DNA of 64,000 bases. It comes from Rhodotorula mucilaginosa. Lineage: Eukaryota; Basidiomycota; Microbotryomycetes; Sporidiobolales; Sporidiobolaceae. Every line of letters starts with the position of its first letter. The first letter of the stretch is position 1. The notes under the pieces were generated by a model, which was given only the letters and a program-made list of their open reading frames with translations, did no database searches and was not told the origin of the DNA. Positions 31,955 through 42,741 of this stretch are shown piece by piece. The stretch covers positions 1,984,001 through 2,048,000 of the forward strand of contig CP137864.1 in the NCBI GenBank assembly GCA_034406715.1, given 5' to 3'. A program made the position numbers and the translations under genes.

Positions 31955-32801
31955 TTACGCAGTGCGGAGGATCAGGTGCACGCCCGAGTCGGTCGAGACT
32001 GCGAGCAGGTTAGGTGTGTTAGCTGCTGTGTTGAGGAATCGGGGGGCCAAAATCAGTGCACGAACCGATGTCGGACAGCTCGTCGACTTTGAGGGCGAAC
32101 GCGGCGTCCTCGAAGGGCTTTTGCATCTGATTCCGACCAAAGACACCTGCAAGTATGTACGCATGTGTGAGTCAGGAGGGCAAATACGGGAAGGGGGGAC
32201 GGAGGGCGTACCGAGGTCGCCTCCGTCGCGAGCGGACGAGCAGTCGCTCTCGGTCGAGGCGAGTTTGGCAAAAGTGTCGCGGAGGTCTACGGCGTCCTTG
32301 AGGAGTTTCTGGTGCTGTTTGAGGATCTCGATCGCGTCTTGCTTGGAGCGGGTGATTTCCTTTTCGCGCCACGAGCTGGGCCTCCGACTTCCGCTGTGTT
32401 TGATGAGCAAGTGGGACGCGCGGATCTTGTTGTTGTTGTTTGAAGAGCTGGCTGCGTCGGACTCGGCGGTGCCGCCGCTGCTGCTGCTGTAGGACAAGTG
32501 TTGGGCTCCCGGGAGTTGAGTGAGGTCGGCGTCTGTGAGGGCGGGGGGCACTTCCCAGCACGACTGCTGCGTGTCCGAGTTGTAAAAGTAGGGGCGCTTG
32601 CGGGTGTTGCTGAAGCGGATCTCTGCGTGCGTGCCTTTGTTCAGTATGGTCTGGACTAATCGGGGAGCAAGAGCGAGGATGACGAGCGAGAGAGGGAGGG
32701 AGCGAAACGGACCCCAGGCTGCGTCCTGCGAGCGGGTCCACGGGGTTTAGCAGAGTCTCACTGGGAGAGTATAGCAACGCAGGGCTCACCTCGCCCGACA
32801 T
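31955..32801 (-). CDS. ESS1: Pin1/Ess1-type peptidyl-prolyl isomerase (WW + parvulin)
   Basis: Exons on the minus strand: 32801..32790 (12 nt), 32725..32713 (13 nt), 32622..32212, 32146..32066, 31998..31955, giving 186 residues. The WW domain is rebuilt only if exon 3 starts at 32622, not 12 nt upstream: this gives WEIRFSNTRKRPYFYNS...CW with Trp8 and Trp31 spaced 23 apart, as in Ess1. The parvulin domain follows at about 70-186: KIRASHLLIKHSGSRRPSSW, then SDCSSARDGGDLGVFGRNQM, PFEDAAFAL and GVHLILRT, including the active-site Cys. Ess1/Pin1 isomerises phospho-Ser/Thr-Pro bonds, in yeast mainly in the RNA polymerase II tail. A Ser/Asn-rich linker of about 25 residues joins the domains. Confidence 0.95.
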
Positions 32802-32932
32802 TGTAGCTCGCGTCAGTCGAGTGGTCGGAGGGGAAAGAAGAAGCGACGACTCGACGACTCTCGCTCCGACTGCTCACCCGCCTCGCAGCGCCAGTCCCGG
32901 GGGCAGAGCAGAGCGACAGGCGCTTGGATGGG

Positions 32933-35900
32933 ATGGCGAACGTGCAGCCCGCCCAGCCTGCGCCCCGCAAGGTCATCCCGCTCGCCCTCGTGATTGACCC
33001 CACTCCGGCTGGAGAACCCCTCGTCCTGCCTTACTGCCAACAGGTCATACAGTGAGTCACGGCGGTATAGACTGGCTCTTCGAGTCCAACTGACGCCCCC
33101 GCCCGCAGAGCGCTGCAGGCGTTGCATCCCAACAACCAGGTCCGTCCCACATATCCGCGGTCAACCCCCTCTCCGATCACCCGACACGCCTCACACTGAG
33201 CCTGCTGCATCCACGCAAATTGACCACGGCGATGGGACCACCCGCAGCTGCTCGTGACCTGCGTCGCCCCCTCTTCCCACGCCGTCCCGCTCAACCCGTT
33301 CCTACCCCCCGCCGCCTTCCTCGCCGCCCTCCCTTCCTTCACCCGCCGACCCGCCCGCCCCGCTTCCACCCTCTGGAGATCCACCACCGGTCTGCTCCGC
33401 GCTATCCGCATCGCCCGCAGGCGCTTGATCGAGGGGGCTCTCGCAGGCGCTGGAGGCGAAGGGAGAGGCCAACTTCCGAAATACGTCGTCGTCATCTCGG
33501 GCACCGACATTGAAAACGTCGGAGCAGGAGGAGACGACGTCTGGCTCGAAGACGACGACCAGAACGAACCGTGGGAATCGTTTGCAAAGAGCTTCTCGAG
33601 GGTCAGTCACTTCTCCTCGCCACCCCCACCGAGCCGCACAACACGGACCTGACTCTAGTCCAATCTTTTGCAGGGTCAACACTGCACGACTCTCTTCTCC
33701 CTCATCTCTCTCGGACATACACCACATCTCGAAGGATTCTGGAAAGAGGTGCGTACTCGTCCCTCGCCGGAGAATCCATCCGCACGCAAATGGTCGCTGA
33801 TGATTGCATCCTGCAGTGCTCCGGCCGCTTCCCGGCCAACCTGATCTATACTTCCCTCACCCCTCCTCCTAATGTAGCTTTCTCGTTCCCTCTCGCTTCT
33901 CCCTCGCACGCCTGCTTCCTACTCGGCTTTTACAACAACAACCGTCCGCAACCGCAACCCGCGCAACCGCCCGGCGGCGTCAACCAGCCGAATGCAACGA
34001 CCAACAACAACAACAACAAGCGCCCAACTCCCGTCACCGAGCCGAGTGGCGGAGGACCCAACAAAAAAGCCAAACCGAATCCGCCGACGACGATCGCACC
34101 AGGCCCTGCGATTGGCAGGCCGAAACCGACTCGGACTCCGAGCAACGCCGCGGCGGGCCAGCTCCCGCCGATGATCAAGCCTTCGCCGTCGAACAACAAC
34201 AACGACAACAACAACAACATCCAGCAGTACTTGAGCGACGTCAAGGCGAATGGAGGTCGTACGAGTCAGCAGAGCATGAACGGATCGGCCGGAGGAGGAG
34301 GAGGGGCGTTCGCGACTGGTTCGCAAGGTACACCTCGCAGCGTCGGCGGCGGCAGGTCCGCCGCGACGCCGACTACTGCCACGCCGCTCGGACCCCCACC
34401 TCCACCTTCAAACGCCGGAGGTCAACAACAACCACAACCACCGTATCAGCATTCGGGGGGACAACCGTTGCCGCAGATCCCACCCGAGATGCGAGCCAAA
34501 GTCGAGGCGCATTTGGAATCGATCCGGACGAGGGTCCAGCGCGGGCAGATGACGCAGGAACAGGCGGCGATGCAGATCCGGCAGCTGCAAGAGTTGACGA
34601 ACCAGTGCGTTTCCCCTTTTTCCTTTTCTTTCTTTGCTTTCTTTGCTTGCTGCTGTTGTGAGAGAGAAAGAGCTGGGGGTTTTTGGACGGCGTATCTGAT
34701 TCTCTTCCTTTTTTCGGGTTTCTTCCAACGACGCTCGTTGTGCAGACAACGACTACGGATTGCGCAGCAACAAGCAGCGATGGCTACCGCCGCTGCTGCC
34801 AACAACAACAACAACAACAACAACAACGGCGGCGGCGGTTCTGGCGCTTCCTCGACGACCAACTCGACTCCGACGACCGCGGGACCAATGGCCTCGCCCG
34901 CCCTCGGCGGCGGGGGTGGCCTCCACACCAATGCCGGCGCGCCGCAGCCGCAGCGAATGGACTCGCTGACGGGCCACCGACCGGTGTGGAAGGGCCAGAT
35001 CTCGTGGGCTTGGAACGCGGGCACGACGGGCGCGAGGACCGAATATACAATGTATTGCCAGGCGACGCCGATGCAGCAGAGCGCGGTCACCGAGTTGTGA
35101 GCATCCATCCATGTCTCCTTCCCTCCTTCTTCGCGCGGGTTTGAGGTTGAGACTGTGGTTCTGACACCCTTGTCGTCGTCGTGGGTCGAACAGATCGGGC
35201 GTCAAGTTCCAACAGGCGTGGCGGATCCTGAGCCTCGTCCAGATCCGGATGTCGAGCCTGCAAAAGCTCGCGCAGGAACACACCTTGCCGGCTCTGAGCC
35301 TCACCCCGCTCCCGAGCGAGGCGCTGCCGAAAGAGTTGAGGGATCGGCAGAGGGCGGTGCCTGGGGTGGAGAGTAACGAGGGCTTGTTCAGGATGTTTTC
35401 TGAGAGTATGGAGACGCGGCAGAATGTGAGTTCGTTTCGTTCTCTTCGTCTCCGTCTCTCGCTCTCCCGATGCACGGCCGTCTTCTTCGCCTCGCCTTGA
35501 ATTTAAGTTTGTACTGACAGGACTCCTTGCCTCCGCTTCTTGTAGTGCGGTATCGTGCGGTTCTCGGGCAGCAAGAACGGCCTCGTCATGGTCCCGGCGC
35601 CGCAGTCGTCGAAACTGATCGCGCTCGTGTTTCTCAAGATTCCCTTACCGGACGCGTGGCTCCGCACCGACGCCGCCGCCGCGGCGGAAGCGTCCCAAAC
35701 TTCGCCGAGCAGTCAGCACTCGCGAGCGACTCCGACTCAGCACCTGCTCCCGATCCCGACACCGCCGGCGGGGGCGACGTCGGGAATGTTTTCGTCGCCC
35801 AACATGCAACCGTACAACCTCCCGCCGCCGAGCGTCTCGCCCTCGCTCTCGTCCGTGTCGCCTTCGAGTTTTGTCACGACGGTCGGGATGCAGCAGCAGC

Positions 35901-36145
35901 AGCAGCAGCAGGCATCGTACAGCCAGCCGGCCCCCTTCGGAATCACGCCGGCGAGTATCCCACCTCCGCCATCGTCCCAGCCCTTCTTGACGCCGACGAT
36001 GCCGCAAGCGCAACTGCAGCAGCAACAACAACAACCCGTGCCGCCCGCTGCGTTCCCGTCCGAGGGCATCGCCGGCATGGACTTTTCCGAACTGCAGCGG
36101 TTGCTCGGACCGGAGCAGTTTGCGCAGATCATGAGCGGCGTGTGA
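32933..36145 (+). CDS. MED25-like Mediator subunit (VWA and ACID-like domains)
   Basis: Exons 32933..33051, 33109..33139, 33248..33601, 33674..33748, 33817..34604, 34746..35096, 35194..35425 and 35546..36145 give 849 residues. The N-terminal part (VIPLALVIDPTPAGEPLVLP, LLVTCVAPSSHAVPLNPFLP, KYVVVISGTDIENV) has the alternating strand/helix look of a von Willebrand A domain. After long Asn/Gln/Pro/Gly-rich stretches comes RPVWKGQISWAW at about 545, then FQQAWRILSLVQIRMSSLQK and GIVRFSGSKNGLVMVP with IALVFLKIPLP, which follows the pattern of the activator-binding ACID/PTOV domain. The tail is Gln/Pro-rich and ends in an LxxLLG-like helix (FSELQRLLGPEQFAQIM). MED25 bridges activators to Mediator. 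The family call is moderate; the gene itself is clear. Confidence 0.82.
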
Positions 36146-36485
36146 AGGAAGGCGGTCGGTCGGTCGGACCCTACGACAGATTATGGAAATATTGACGCGT
36201 GCCGAAGAGGACGAGGAGACGACCTGATTGAACGTAGATTCTGCAAGAAAGAGTTGACCTGGTGTCGTTTCCGCGTGGTCGTTTCGAGGAAGCGGTCGTC
36301 TACATCAGGCTTGATGCACGTGTAGACGCTCTTTAATGCTGGGTCCGAGTGAAAGTGCTGTCCTCGTCTCTGATCGAGTCTCAAGTTGCTCTCTTCCTTC
36401 GCTTCTCGACACTCGCCGGCTTTTTGCGTCTCGTCTCTCTTTCGCGTGTTTGCTCCGAGCGCTTCCTGATACGAGTGCAGGCACG
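36146..36485. other. Intergenic between MED25-like gene and EAF3
   Basis: This 340-bp stretch is on the plus strand between the MED25-like stop and the EAF3 initiation dinucleotide. It should carry the 3' end of the first and the promoter and leader of the second. No other feature seen. Confidence 0.55.
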
Positions 36486-38127
36486 ATGTAAGCGCTCCCG
36501 AACGCGCTGCCAGAGCAAAGTGCCGCCAGACTGACCCGACGCGCCGCATTCTCGCCTCGCTCTCGCAGGTCAAAGTTGACGTACGCCGAGAACGAAAAGG
36601 CGCTGTGCTTCCATGGACCGCTCATGTACGAGGCAAAGGTAAGCTCCTCCGCTCCGTCACGTCTTGTCCTGTCCCTATTTTGTCGGCGCCAACGAGCTGC
36701 CGTTCCTGTCGCGTCTCGCTCACTCGTACACACGCCTCTCGTCTGGCAGGTCCTCAAGGCCGAATACTGGCAGAAGGGGAGCAACAAGAATGGCGCAGAA
36801 GGGCCGCACTATTTCGTGCACTACAAAGGATGGAAGCAGACGTGCGTTTCTCCCTCCTCCTCTCCTCTCGGTGGCGCAACGCTCTTTACGGATGCTGCCC
36901 GCGCGCCATTGCATCTGCGCTCGATGCACGCAAAATTAGAAGGCGCGAAGCTGATGTCAGTTTCTGCTCGCGATTAGGTGGGACGAGTGGGTTCCCGAAG
37001 AGCGCCTCAACAAGTACAACGAGGAGGGCGTCCGGAAGCAAAAAGCCCTCATCGAGGCGCAGCGAGCGCGCGACGCCGCAGAACGCGAAGCCCTCAAGGC
37101 GGAAGAGGCGGCGAAAGCCAAGAGCATCGGCATCGTCGGCGTGCCCGGGCCGGCGGGACGAGGAACCGCGAGAGGGCAGAAGCGCGGACGCGAGGGCGAA
37201 GGCGTACGTCGTGCACGCGTTCTGACTCTTTGGCGAATTGTTTCCTGCCCCGAGACGTTGGCTAATTCTTAAGTGTGCTGGTGGCGTACAGGAGGAGGAA
37301 TACTTGAAGCGGCCCGAGGTCAAGATCTCGATTCCGGACAACCTCAAGGTCCAGCTTGTCGATGATTGGGAGGCGATCACGAAGAACCAGCAGGTTCGTC
37401 GTCACCTTCACCGCTCACTTCAGGCGCGCGTGCTCATCTCGAGACTTCTGCAGCTCGTGCCGTTGCCAAGGGTGCCGAACGTCGAAGTAATCCTCGACGA
37501 GTGGCTCATCTACCTGCAAAACGAGGAGGAAGAGAAGAAGCGGTGCGTTCAAACAGGGCCTGGAATTAGCGGTGGCGTACGGTTTCGTTTTCGAGCGCCT
37601 TGCTGATATCTCCCCGTGATACCGCACAGAATCGCCGCGGAAGTCGCTGCTGGTCTTGGCCTGTACTTCAACAAAGCCCTCGGGAACAACCTCCTGTACC
37701 GTTTCGAGCGAGGTCAATACCAGGAACACTACAAGCGGTTGCAGGGGACCGGCAAGGCGATGAGCTCCGTGTACGGTGGCGAGCACTTGCTCCGATTATT
37801 CGGTACGCTGTCGGGGAGGACTCTCTCTTCACTACCGCGTTGACATAAAGCTGATACGAAGACACCTTCTAGTGAACTTGCCCGAGTTGCTCGCGCACAC
37901 GACGCTGGATCCGGAGTCGATGGCCGTCCTGAAGGACAACCTGCATCAATTCCTCCAGTGAGCCCGCGTTTTCTCCCCCGAACAAAGAGGCGGCCGGCTG
38001 GATACTTTGGCGAGCCAGGGCTGACTTCGTACTCCTTTGCAGATGGATGGACCTGAACCGACGAGTCCTCTTTGTCTCCGAATACATCGGAACAAGCTCT
38101 GGTTATCAGAACAACAACCGCGGTTGA
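36486..38127 (+). CDS. EAF3: MRG15/Eaf3 chromodomain protein with an intron-split start codon
   Basis: Exons 36486..36487, 36569..36638, 36750..36841, 36978..37203, 37292..37393, 37454..37542, 37630..37802, 37873..37957 and 38043..38127 give 307 residues. The start codon is AT|G, divided by an 81-nt intron with a GTAAGC donor and tcgcag acceptor, so the protein begins MSKLTYAENEKALCFHGP. The chromodomain spans about 8-75 (MYEAKVLKAEYW, PHYFVHYKGWKQTWDEWVPE). A basic linker (RGQKRGREGEG) leads to the MRG domain at about 150-305 (VEVILDEWLIYLQNE, LYRFERGQYQEH, GGEHLLRLFVNLPELLA, WMDLNRRVLFVSEYI). Eaf3 reads methylated H3K36 in NuA4 and Rpd3S. The first in-frame ATG within exon 2 lies at the Met of PLMYEAK, which would delete part of the chromodomain. 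Confidence 0.95.
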
Positions 38128-38381
38128 AAGGAATCGCACTCAGTGCGCATGGTTTGTTTCCCACTCCGTCGGTCGTGTACCCTTTGTGTCACCCTTTTCT
38201 TGAGCTCCCTGTACTAGTGTGCATTACGAGACTTGTCCACGCTGAGCTGCTCCGTGCGGCGAAGATCGCCTTCTTGGGCGTTCGCGACTGCTTAAGAGAC
38301 TGGATCACTCGCTGTCCAAGGCAAAGAGGCAATATCTTTGTGGCTATGGATGTAAATACAACAGAAACAACATACTCTACT

Positions 38382-39169
38382 CTAAAGAGCGACCCGCGGA
38401 TTCCGCAGCCAGTCGACACTCGGGTCCGACAGGTGGTCGTCGAAATCTCCCAGATCGGCGTACCGGCCTTTTCGGGCGGCCGAGAATGCCTTTTGCGGTA
38501 TGGACGCGTCGGAGAGTGAAATCTTGGCGGAGGCGAGAGTCGTGGCGGTCCAGGTGCCGTTTTTCGAGCAGGTGTAAGGCTGGAATTGAGAAACAACAAC
38601 GCGTCAAGCAGGTCTCTCGGAAGGCCTGAAAAGGGCACGGAGAACGTACAATGAGGGCCGGTTCGGGCGAGGCGAGTTTCTCGTTGTCCACCTGCAGGTG
38701 TCGCGCGGTTCAGGAACAGAACTAGGCGAGCCAAGCTCTGCCCCTCGCTGGTACTCACAACGAGGACGAACGCTTGCGGGCGCTGTTTGCGCAGGGCATC
38801 CGCGACCTTCTGCGCTCCATGTGGGATTGCCTGGTCGTGCAATCGTTCGTTGGCAACGTACAGGCCGAGGAAGACTAGCTGCTGCTGGTCTGCGTAGATT
38901 TGGGCCTGTAAGAAGTGGGGTCAGCCAGCAAATCGACGACGACAACGGGCAACTGCCAACTCCAGGCTCTGACGCACCAATTGCAGCGCTGCTTCCGTCA
39001 TTGGCGACAAGTCTGTCCAGGCATGGACGAGCGGGATCGCATCCGACACGGTGCAGGTCGACGAGGCAGCGTCGACGGTGCCGACGAGGAGACCGAACAC
39101 CGTGTAGGCCGGGTACTTGGCTGCGTGTAGCACGACCTTGAGGTACGCCAAAGGCGATAGAGAAGCCAT
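38382..39169 (-). CDS. ER membrane protein complex subunit 8/9
   Basis: Exons on the minus strand: 39169..38978, 38905..38759, 38691..38650, 38579..38382, giving 192 residues. The N-terminus SLSPLAYLKVVLHAAKYPAY and FGLLVG, then DAIPLVHAWTDLSPMTEAAL and LGLYVANERL, match the MPN-like EMC8/9 (UPF0172) family; the C-terminal RYADLGDFDDHLSDPSVDWL is the conserved DFDxHL...DW motif. The family lacks the metalloprotease JAMM residues and forms the cytosolic cap of the EMC insertase, which inserts membrane proteins into the ER. One gene here likely serves for both vertebrate EMC8 and EMC9. Confidence 0.93.
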
Positions 39170-39797
39170 GTCTTGACCTTCTCGTGTCTATGCAAGATGC
39201 GAAGAGGAGGCGAAAGAACTTGACCTTTTCCTCACGACGATCATGCCAACGACGTGAACCCGAATTTCATATGACTATAGCGTTCATTACAGATAGCTCT
39301 CGCGAGTATATGAATACCTATGGAGAAGGTCGGCCGCGCCAAGCAGAGCCGATGTCTCTGCGACAAGATTGGCGACACCGATGGAGAGGCCACAACAGCT
39401 TAAGCGCTCTAAGCATCTTGCCAGAGCAGAGCTCGGTAGAGTATGTATCCCCTCCGTAAGAATGCGAGCCACGATAAGCAGACCTCAACTCGTGAACGTC
39501 TTCGCCCTCGCAGGTCGCGCCGCATGCCGGAGGCTTGAGCTGCTCGTGAGGACGAAACAGAGAGAAACCGGACGGAGATTGGAGAATCATTGATTGCGAA
39601 AACGATGTGCGACTCGGAAGGCGAAAAGGAGAACGTCGTTGGTACGCGGGAGGTGAAGTAAGAAAAGTAAAGGGGGTGGGGGGAAAGAGTTTTGTGTTTC
39701 GTTCGAGGCCGCGGAAAGAGGTAGTTCCGCGACTTGCCCGATAGAACGTAGTAAAAAGCAACAAGTACCAAAGACGCCTCACAACCTAGCGAGACGT
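39170..39797. other. Intergenic between EMC8/9 start and SSB stop
   Basis: This 628-bp stretch holds the EMC8/9 promoter and the SSB 3' end, both on the minus strand. Its plus strand has a short G-rich run (gggggtggggggaaag near 39671). Open frames in it are not supported by splice sites or family motifs. Confidence 0.5.
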
Positions 39798-40743
39798 TTA
39801 TCGGCCACCAGCCATACCCTGCGGAAGCGGAAACTCCGATGTCAGCAAGCTGCCGACGGACGCGAAATCGTAACAACGGGACAACAAGTCCTTTCAAAGC
39901 AATGTAAACACACCTTCTGCATAGCCCGCTTGAGGTGGAGGTTCGCCCGGCGGAAGTCGTCGGCCGACGAGTCCTCGATCTCGAGCTTCTCGAGAGCGTT
40001 GGCGAGCTCCTTCTCGATCGCACCCTTGTGCTGCCTCTTGAGCTTGGACGAAACCTCCGGCGAGGTGACTGTAGTGGTTGCATGGAGAGGGAAGAGTCAG
40101 TAAGAGTGGAACAAACTCGGCGGGAAGAAGTTGGCCGCGAGCGAAATCGCTCGCGACGCCGCGCTTCGACTCCTCGCGAACGGCGACCATAGCGGCAAGA
40201 TAGAGACTATACGCACTCGTAGACTCGACCGAAGCGATGTACGACTCAAGCTCCTGCTTGGCCTCGTGCCTCGCGGTGAACTCCTTGTCCTGGGCCGAAA
40301 ACCGCTGCGCATCGTTGATCATCTGGTCGATTTCCGACGAAGACAGACGGCCAACCGAGTTGGTGATCGTAATGTTGGCACGGCGACCCGAGGTCTTGTC
40401 GAGGGCGGAAACCTTGAGGAGACCGTTCGCGTCGATCTCGAACGTGCAGACGAGCTCGGCCTGGCCGCGCGGCTGCGGCGTGATGTTCGACAGCTCGAAC
40501 TCACCGAGGAGGCGGTTCTCCTTGCAGGTGACACGCTCACCCTCGTAGACGGGGAAGGTGACGGTGGTCTGGTTGTCCTCGACGGTCGTGAAGGTACGCG
40601 ACTTGTTGCAAGGGATCGGGGTGTTGCGCGGGACGACGACACCGAAGACGTCACCCTGCATGGCAACACCGAGCGAGAGCGGCGCGACATCGAGGAGGAG
40701 GAGGTCGGCAGTCTTCTCCGAGGTCTGGCCGGTGAGGACGGCG

Positions 40744-40778
<35 letters not shown>

Positions 40779-42293
40779 CGGGTTGATCGACTTGTTCAGC
40801 TGGCGACCGCCGAAGAACTCGGAGACGAGCGACTGGATCTTCGGGATACGGGTCGAGCCACCGACGAGGACAATGTCGTCGACCTTGGAGCGGTCCATCT
40901 TGGCGTCCTTGAGGACCTTCTCGACGGGGTCGAGGGTCGAGCGGAAGGTCGCGGCGTTGATGTCCTCGAAACGGGCACGGGTGATCGAAGCCGAGAAGTC
41001 CTCGCCCTGGAAGAGCGAGTCGACCTCGACGGTGGTCTGGGTGACCGACGAGAGGGTGCGCTTCGCACGCTCGCAGGCGGACCGGAGACGGCGGAGGGCA
41101 CGGGCGTCGCCCGAGATGTCGAGCTTCGTCTTCTTCTCAAACTCCTTCTTGAAGTGCTCGAGGAGGGCGTTGTCAAAGTCCTCACCACCGAGGTGAGTGT
41201 CACCGGCGGTGGCCTTGACGGCAAAGACGCCTCCGGTGATCGAGAGGAGCGAGACATCGAACGTGCCGCCACCCAAGTCGAAGATGAGGACCATCTTCTC
41301 CTTCTGCGACTTCTCGGTCGCCTCGCCGAGGCCGTACGCGATAGCGGCGGCGGTCGGCTCGTTGATGATACGGAGGACGTCGAGGCCGGCGATCGTGCCG
41401 GCGTCCTTGGTCGAGAGACGCTGCGAGTCGTTGAAGTAGGCCGGGACGGTGACGACGGCCTTCTTGACCTGCTTGCCGAGCTTGGCCTCGGCGGTGTCCT
41501 TGAGCTTGGTGAGGACCATAGCCGAGATCTCGGCGGGCGAGAACTGCTTCTTCTCACCGAGGTACGAGACCTCGATGTAGGGCGAGCCGTCCTTGTCGAC
41601 GACCGAGAAGGGCCAGTGGGCCATGTCCTTCTTGACCTCCTGGTCGTCGAAGCGGCGACCGATCAGACGCTTGGCGTCAAAGACGGTCTGGGTCGGGTTC
41701 ATCGCGGCCTGGTTCCTGTGAGGACGAAAGCGGGTTTAGCGACGAGAGCCCCAAGACGAGCGCAGAGTCGGGGCGAGCGTACTTGGCCGAGTCACCGATC
41801 AGACGCTCCGAGTCGGTGAAGGCGACGTAGGAGGGGGTGGTACGGTTACCCTGGTCCTGTTCATGGGCGCCAGAGCGGTGTCAGCGCGGAAAGGGGCGGG
41901 CGAGGAGAGCGAGAGAGAGACGAACGTTGGCGATGATCTCGACACGGTCGTTCTGCCAGACACCAACGCACGAGTACGTGGTTCCGAGATCGATACCTGT
42001 TGCATTACGGCACAGCGTAGAGCGCGCGGGGGAGAGCGAGGCGAGAGACGAGATGGTCAGCTGCTGCTGAGAGGCGAGGTCGGGCCGAGTCGCTGGGCGA
42101 TGCTCACCGATGGCTCCCTCGAAGACATCGTCAGCGCCGGCGGCGTCGACTTGCGGAATCTGTTCCGATGCAGGCTACGGTCAACTCTGTCCTGGCGTGG
42201 CTGCCCTCGTCGACAGCGAGTGTGCGTGGCGAGGTCGCCTGTTGCGCGTGAGCTGGGTCGTTGCTGGCTACTCACCTCACCCTCGGCAGACAT
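39798..42293 (-). CDS. SSB1: Ribosome-associated Hsp70 chaperone (SSB type)
   Basis: Exons on the minus strand: 42293..42276, 42159..42108, 41996..41926, 41856..41783, 41715..40217, 40068..39914, 39818..39798, giving 629 residues. Nucleotide-binding motifs are [15 protein letters not shown] (about 23-37), [16 protein letters not shown] and [18 protein letters not shown]-type markers are [53 protein letters not shown] and a C-terminus that ends [20 protein letters not shown] rather than the EEVD of cytosolic Ssa proteins. SSB binds near the ribosome exit tunnel with RAC and folds nascent chains. The N-terminus is about ten residues longer than in yeast. Four short exons precede one of 1499 nt. 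Confidence 0.97.
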
Positions 42294-42741
42294 GGCGGCT
42301 CTTTGGGGGGGATCTGGAGGGGCACGGTGCGGGCTCTGGTCAGCTCTGGGCAGGTCTGGAGCACTGCCTACACCCTCCTGCGACGTACAAAGAGTGGGGG
42401 AGGAAGGAGCGAACATCAACCTCGCCGCCGCCGCGCCGCGCCTCGCCGGGCTGAGTTTTCCAAACTCCGAAACTCCGAGCAATCTCCGCGAAAATCCCGA
42501 CTACTGCCCTTGACCCCGTCGTACCTTCTCCCTCGCAAGTAGACTGTCCTAGAATAGTGCCAATTTACATTACAAAGCTCTCAGCCCAGAGTTGGGAAGC
42601 GCCGCGGAGATAAGCTGACGTCTCTCACCGCGGTCACCGCGTCTCCGAGGCTCGCTTCGCTCAGCACTCTTGCTCTCGTGCGACCTAGAGAGCCGCCAGA
42701 GTAACAAGAAGAGCAACGCTGCTCCCCGGCCCCTGCCAACC
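42294..42741. promoter_or_regulatory. Divergent intergenic region, SSB / GID4 family gene
   Basis: This 448-bp stretch lies between two outward-facing start codons. A short repeat (ctccgaaactccgag at about 42466-42480) and a poly-G/C-rich section at 42303-42320 are the only things that stand out. I could not identify a convincing heat-shock element, which fits SSB being regulated like ribosomal genes. Confidence 0.5.

Noticed and set aside
40131-41819. Open frame of 562 codons on the plus strand, opposite SSB
   Set aside because: Long antisense frames across Hsp70 genes are a known codon-bias artefact. Its composition (Asp/Leu/Arg/Glu-rich) is just the complement of the Hsp70 codons.
42294-42741. 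Heat-shock elements upstream of the Hsp70 gene
   Set aside because: Only imperfect GAA/TTC-like units are seen, without the regular spacing of a heat-shock element, and SSB-type Hsp70s are usually not heat-induced.
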